16,671 nt of DNA, taken from SIG672 sp045605765. GTDB lineage: Bacteria > Bacillota > Clostridia > Oscillospirales > CAG-272. The stretch covers positions 1 through 16,671 of the forward strand of contig JAZUQQ010000028.1 in NCBI GenBank assembly GCA_045605765.1, written 5' to 3'. Below are positions 13,575-16,671 of this stretch, piece by piece. The position numbers were made by a program, and so were the translations under genes. The notes beneath the pieces were generated by a model. It saw nothing but the letters and a program-made list of their open reading frames with translations, was not told the origin of the DNA and did no database searches. Numbering within the stretch: the first letter of the stretch is position 1; each line of letters opens with the position of its first letter.

Positions 13575-14369
13575 ATGTTAAGGGAAGAAAAAATAACAAG
13601 CTGGTACCAAAGGCAGGCGCAGCCGTGTTGGCGTCTGCTGGACGGCGACTGTACAAAGCCGGCCCAGGATGCAGAACGCCGGAACACGATATCCTCGTAT
13701 ATGTCTGACAATGCAGATATAGAGGAAGGCGAACAGCTGCTCGTCGATACTATAGACGAGTTGCAACCGGGCGTCTATACCCTGGAGACTTACGCCAGCC
13801 CGACCGGCAGCAAGACCCGCCGCGCCGTTTCTTTTCGACATAGTGACACAGAAGCAGCAAAACCGAACACGGGCGGGGCTATTACTGATTTTATAGGCCG
13901 CTTACGAGAGGAACGCGAGGCCGCTTTGCAGCAGGCGCGGGAAGATTTCGCAAGGCAACTGGAAATACACGACCTAAAACGCGATAACGAGAGTTTGAAA
14001 AAATTAATTTCAGACCTGAAAAGCGATAACAAGGAACTGGAGAAGCGCGCTTCCGAAATTGAAGCAAAAAAAGTTGCTTATATAGGTCAGGCCGTGGGCG
14101 CCTTCTCTAATATGTTTGCACCAGCACCGGCGCAGGCTGCTAATATAGGCGCCGTTAATGGATCCACTAACGAAGAGGAAGAAGAGAACGAGGAAGAAGG
14201 AGAGATCGAGGAAGACCCTAACAGCGACCAGGCACGGCTCACGCGTGTAATAGCAATATTACGGGAAAAGGAGCCTATCGAATGGCTAAATTTATTGGAA
14301 GGTATTGCACGAATAGCAACGACCAATCCCGAAACCTACAATATGGCTAGGAAATTTTTAATTAAATAG
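13575..14369 (+). CDS. Coiled-coil virion or assembly protein
   Basis: The 264-aa protein has a globular N-terminal part (about residues 1-100), then a long coiled coil of roughly 70 residues (about 105-175, with LREEREAALQQAREDFARQ and SLKKLISDLKSDNKELEKRA), a short hydrophobic/Ala-Pro segment (FAPAPAQAAN), an acidic low-complexity run (EEEEENEEEGEIEED) and a helical C-terminus. Such layout fits an oligomeric scaffold, spike stalk or assembly factor. No family recognised. It is 3 bp from the gene before and 8 bp from the SH3 gene after it, in one operon. Confidence 0.62.
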   Translation: MLREEKITSWYQRQAQPCWRLLDGDCTKPAQDAERRNTISSYMSDNADIEEGEQLLVDTIDELQPGVYTLETYASPTGSKTRRAVSFRHSDTEAAKPNTGGAITDFIGRLREEREAALQQAREDFARQLEIHDLKRDNESLKKLISDLKSDNKELEKRASEIEAKKVAYIGQAVGAFSNMFAPAPAQAANIGAVNGSTNEEEEENEEEGEIEEDPNSDQARLTRVIAILREKEPIEWLNLLEGIARIATTNPETYNMARKFLIK

Positions 14370-14377
14370 GAACGGTT

Positions 14378-15289
14378 ATGGCAACAAAAATAGACGTGAT
14401 CGGCTGGCAAAATCTTTATTGCAGTGCTGGAAGTTCTGTTAATGAATACGTTAATATAAGGCAGTCTTACTCTACTAATAGCGCTATTATTGGCCAGCTA
14501 AAGAAAACAGACCGATATAAAGTTCTTTCTTATGGTTACAAGACAGGAGAAAGCGACGCGGAGAAATGGTACGCAATACAGATGCCAGGCGGACAAATTG
14601 GATATTGTAGAAAAGATCTTTTGCAGTTCTATACGATCACCGACAAAGACACATATACGGACGCTGATCTCAAAACGTTTTTAGGCGATATTGTGGCCGT
14701 GAACAAGTCTATTTATTTACGCCTTCTGCAGTGTTCCGTCCTTCTCGAAGATGCAGCCAAAGCTGGCCAGGATCAAAACAAGCTTTATAATTACGCTGTA
14801 GTGTTGCGCGGATTAAATGACAGACTAGCAGCGCGGCAGCAAGAGTTTGAAACATCGACTTATTTAAAGTGCAAAACAGCTTTCGAAAGTGCGTGGAATA
14901 AGGCGTACTCAGTATATAAACGCCTGCTATCTAATATTAGCGGGATAGGCGTTGCGCCCGTTGTTATTGGTGCGGTTGTTGTCGCTATTGCGGCCGTTGC
15001 CGGTGTCTCTGCTTATGCTATTTATCAGGCATTAAAACCAAAATACGACGCATCGGTTACGGATCTTAAACAAAGCGACGAATTAAAACTCGCACTATCG
15101 ACGCTAACCGCCGACCAACAAAATAAAGTCGTTGAGGACTTAGAAAAACAAATCGATGACGCCTACAACGAAGGTCGGAAGGATGCCGCCTTCTCTGGTG
15201 CCTGGGCTGTTATTAAGCCGCTGGCGTTTGCGGCCGCTGGCTGGTACCTTATCCAGCTATTTATCGATAAGCAAAAAAGAAAGGGTTAG
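14378..15289 (+). CDS. Bacterial SH3-domain membrane protein
   Basis: The 303-aa protein starts with a bacterial SH3 domain (about residues 23-84): YVNIRQSYSTNSAIIGQL, then KWYAIQMPGGQIGYCRKDLL, the usual pattern for cell-wall-binding SH3b modules. A helical middle (about 95-180) leads to a strong membrane segment (189-217), a charged linker and a second C-terminal membrane helix (272-296) ending in the basic KQKRKG. The SH3 part probably binds peptidoglycan, placing the protein at the virion membrane or vertex where entry takes place, beside the lysozyme gene. The gap to the lysozyme start is 4 bp. Confidence 0.75.
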   Translation: MATKIDVIGWQNLYCSAGSSVNEYVNIRQSYSTNSAIIGQLKKTDRYKVLSYGYKTGESDAEKWYAIQMPGGQIGYCRKDLLQFYTITDKDTYTDADLKTFLGDIVAVNKSIYLRLLQCSVLLEDAAKAGQDQNKLYNYAVVLRGLNDRLAARQQEFETSTYLKCKTAFESAWNKAYSVYKRLLSNISGIGVAPVVIGAVVVAIAAVAGVSAYAIYQALKPKYDASVTDLKQSDELKLALSTLTADQQNKVVEDLEKQIDDAYNEGRKDAAFSGAWAVIKPLAFAAAGWYLIQLFIDKQKRKG

Positions 15290-15293
15290 TATT

Positions 15294-15899
15294 ATGGCAG
15301 ATTACAGGGATTTACTACCAATTATAAAAAAATGGGAGGGCGGATATGTTAACGACCCGGACGACAGCGGCGGCGCTACTAATAAAGGCGTAACGCTTGC
15401 AACTTTCCGCCAGTTCTACGGGAAAGACAAAACGGCCGAAGATCTCAAAAAGTTAACCGACGCCCAATGGCTATATATTTTCCTAAATGGTTACTGGGAC
15501 AAAATGAAAGCTAGCCAGATAAATAACCAGGCTATCGCAAATATTATTGTCGATTGGGCCTGGGCTTCTGGACCGGGGACGGCTGCAAAATATGTGCAAA
15601 ATATACTTGGAATAAACGCAGACGGAATAGTCGGCCCGCAAACATTACAGGCAATTAATACGGCGCCGCAAAATAGCCTTTTCGACAAAATAAAAAGCGC
15701 TCGTATTAAATTTGTCGAACAGCTGGCAGAACTGCGGCAGAAGGATAAAAAATTTCTGAACGGCTGGAAAAACCGTATTAACAGCTTTTTTTTTTCGTCA
15801 AGCGCTGCGAGTGAAGCTTTACAAAATTATGGAATTTTGGCCGGGCTCGCCGTCTTATGTATAATTCTAATATCTCGTAAAAAATGGAAACGACTATAA
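15294..15899 (+). CDS. GH108-type lysozyme with membrane tail
   Basis: I place the start at 15294, 4 bp after the SH3 gene stop; the frame is open further upstream, but that part overlaps the SH3 gene. The 201-aa protein has a GH108 N-acetylmuramidase domain (about 1-88) with KWEGGYVNDPDDSGG, where Glu15 is the expected catalytic acid, followed by a peptidoglycan-binding_3-like domain (about 93-165, NADGIVGPQTLQAIN). A C-terminal membrane helix (178-194, YGILAGLAVLCIILIS) ends in RKKWKRL. It cuts the glycan strands of peptidoglycan. The membrane tail is unusual for a soluble endolysin and suggests a virion-bound enzyme used at entry, or a membrane-held lysis enzyme. The stop overlaps the next start by 16 bp. 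Confidence 0.92.
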   Translation: MADYRDLLPIIKKWEGGYVNDPDDSGGATNKGVTLATFRQFYGKDKTAEDLKKLTDAQWLYIFLNGYWDKMKASQINNQAIANIIVDWAWASGPGTAAKYVQNILGINADGIVGPQTLQAINTAPQNSLFDKIKSARIKFVEQLAELRQKDKKFLNGWKNRINSFFFSSSAASEALQNYGILAGLAVLCIILISRKKWKRL

Positions 15900-16177
15900 C
15901 TCCTAATATAACAATACTAGGGAAACACCGCGTAAAAATAGTAACGGAACGTTTCCGCAAAAATGCAACAGTTAAGAATAACGGTAACTGCTGCATTACT
16001 TTCTATAATCAGGGCGAGAATACGTGCTGGCTTATGGGGGATATTAAGATAAAACCCGGACAGGCCCACGAATTCAATTTTGAAAGCGATGATTTTATAG
16101 ATACGCCCTTTTCTTTAACGTTCGATAATGACGGATCCGACAAAGATATAGTCGTTACAAAAATATACAAGGAATAA
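15884..16177 (+). CDS. Small beta-rich protein of unknown function
   Basis: The 97-aa product alternates polar and hydrophobic residues in strand-like runs (HRVKIVTERF, CCITFYNQGENTCWLMGDI, PFSLTFDNDG, DIVVTKIYKE), which suggests a small beta sandwich or jelly-roll. No membrane helix and no known family. It starts 16 bp before the lysozyme stop and ends 2 bp before the receptor-binding-like gene, so it is likely co-translated with both. A spike base, penton or adaptor protein would fit. Confidence 0.62.
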   Translation: METTITPNITILGKHRVKIVTERFRKNATVKNNGNCCITFYNQGENTCWLMGDIKIKPGQAHEFNFESDDFIDTPFSLTFDNDGSDKDIVVTKIYKE

Positions 16178-16179
16178 AT

Positions 16180-16671
16180 ATGGGAGCTACTGGTTACATA
16201 ATTAAAGGACAGAACGGCGGAAGCAGCGACCCGCAAAAGAAGGTAGAAGTTACACCGGCCGACGGTACAATCGACGTAGAGCGCGTCGAAAGCCCGGACG
16301 TTATAAACTTTCTAATAAAGACGACATACGACGGCTACGAAACAATCGACGCGGGCTCGCCTAACTATGGGGGTTATTTTCGGGCTATCCACATTAAATT
16401 TAACGAACAAAACCGCCGTTATAGACTTGTTTGTATTTTAAATGGTGGTTCTTACACTCCAGTAGCAAAAGACTTTGCATTTTACTATATTAAGTTCGGC
16501 TGGAAAACAGGTGGAGTAAACGCCGACCACTGGTATATAGAAGAATTTTCAAGGCAGGGAAACGGCGCCTTTGTTGCGTTGGAACAAATAGCGCTTAATG
16601 AATATAACGTGCTTATTCACACTCCTACCGGGTACGCTTATGCTAATATCGGGATTTTGAAGGAAGACAAA
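16180..16671 (+). CDS. Receptor-binding / spike-like protein, N-terminal part (continues at 1)
   Basis: ATG 16180 follows the 97-aa gene by 2 bp. The frame runs to the window end and continues in frame at base 1 to the stop at 1068: 117 codons lie before the repeat, giving 472 aa. The N-terminal 20 residues are polar and Gly-rich (MGATGYIIKGQNGGSS), a probable attachment region to the virion, followed by a beta-rich domain (FLIKTTYDGYETI, FRAIHIKF, RLVCILNGGSYTP). The host-contact part lies in the 1-1068 piece. Confidence 0.7.
   Translation, partial: MGATGYIIKGQNGGSSDPQKKVEVTPADGTIDVERVESPDVINFLIKTTYDGYETIDAGSPNYGGYFRAIHIKFNEQNRRYRLVCILNGGSYTPVAKDFAFYYIKFGWKTGGVNADHWYIEEFSRQGNGAFVALEQIALNEYNVLIHTPTGYAYANIGILKEDK
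16531..16671. repeat. Terminal direct repeat, right copy (circularity overlap)
   Basis: Exact copy of bases 1-141, as described there. When the circle is closed one copy should be dropped, and numbering can be moved to start, for example, at 1911 or 8100 so that no gene is cut. Confidence 0.93.

Noticed and set aside
15156..15293. Upstream extension of the lysozyme frame
   Set aside because: It overlaps the SH3 gene by about 130 bp; the GH108 domain starts directly after the Met at 15294.
1..16671. Tailed-phage or prophage fragment
   Set aside because: The sequence closes as a circle and lacks terminase, portal, tail tube and tape-measure genes.

Overview
The window is one complete circular genome. 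Bases 1-141 are repeated exactly at 16531-16671, and the reading frame of the gene that crosses the ends stays open when the ends are joined. The unique circle is therefore 16,530 bp. Every supported gene lies on the + strand. Starts mostly follow A/T-rich leaders rather than strong Shine-Dalgarno sites, and there is a TAnnTTTG match before the late genes; both suggest a Bacteroidota host, as an inference. Gene content is viral: lysozyme, receptor-binding-like protein, capsid-like proteins and a replication module. No terminase, portal, tail gene or P-loop packaging ATPase is recognisable. Several late proteins carry single membrane anchors with Lys/Arg-rich ends, which fits a tailless, membrane-containing phage of an unfamiliar group.

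Layout: (1) 16180 across the junction to 1850, end of the late operon: a 472-aa receptor-binding-like protein and a membrane-anchored protein, closed by a strong terminator. (2) 1917-2882, an intact IS30-family transposase in its own unit between two terminators, the only candidate for integration. (3) 2883-3176, a dense non-coding region of terminators, dyads and repeats. (4) 3177-8051, replication operon: small unknown protein, TOPRIM-SF3 helicase, ASCH protein, small unknown protein, DnaQ-like exonuclease, adenine methyltransferase and an AT-rich PD-(D/E)XK-like gene, then a terminator. (5) 8100-8598, non-coding region with AACTGCGAC iterons (possible origin) and helically phased repeats before the late genes (possible late operator).

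(6) 8599-16177 and on through the junction, late operon: LEA2/WHy-domain membrane protein, 747-aa transglutaminase-like cysteine protease with membrane and Lys/Ala-rich segments, basic coiled-coil protein, hydrophobic protein with NSISG repeats, the probable major capsid protein (224 aa, no ATA Ile codons), a structured RNA element, a 282-aa probable second capsid or vertex protein, a coiled-coil protein, an SH3 membrane protein, a GH108 lysozyme with a membrane tail, a small beta-rich protein and the receptor-binding protein.

How it may work together: the primase-helicase and exonuclease copy a circular genome, perhaps from the iteron region; the methyltransferase may modify it; the late operon builds a membrane-lined virion whose lysozyme, protease-like and SH3 proteins help entry or exit; the transposase may move the whole genome into the host chromosome. 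The last two steps are inference.
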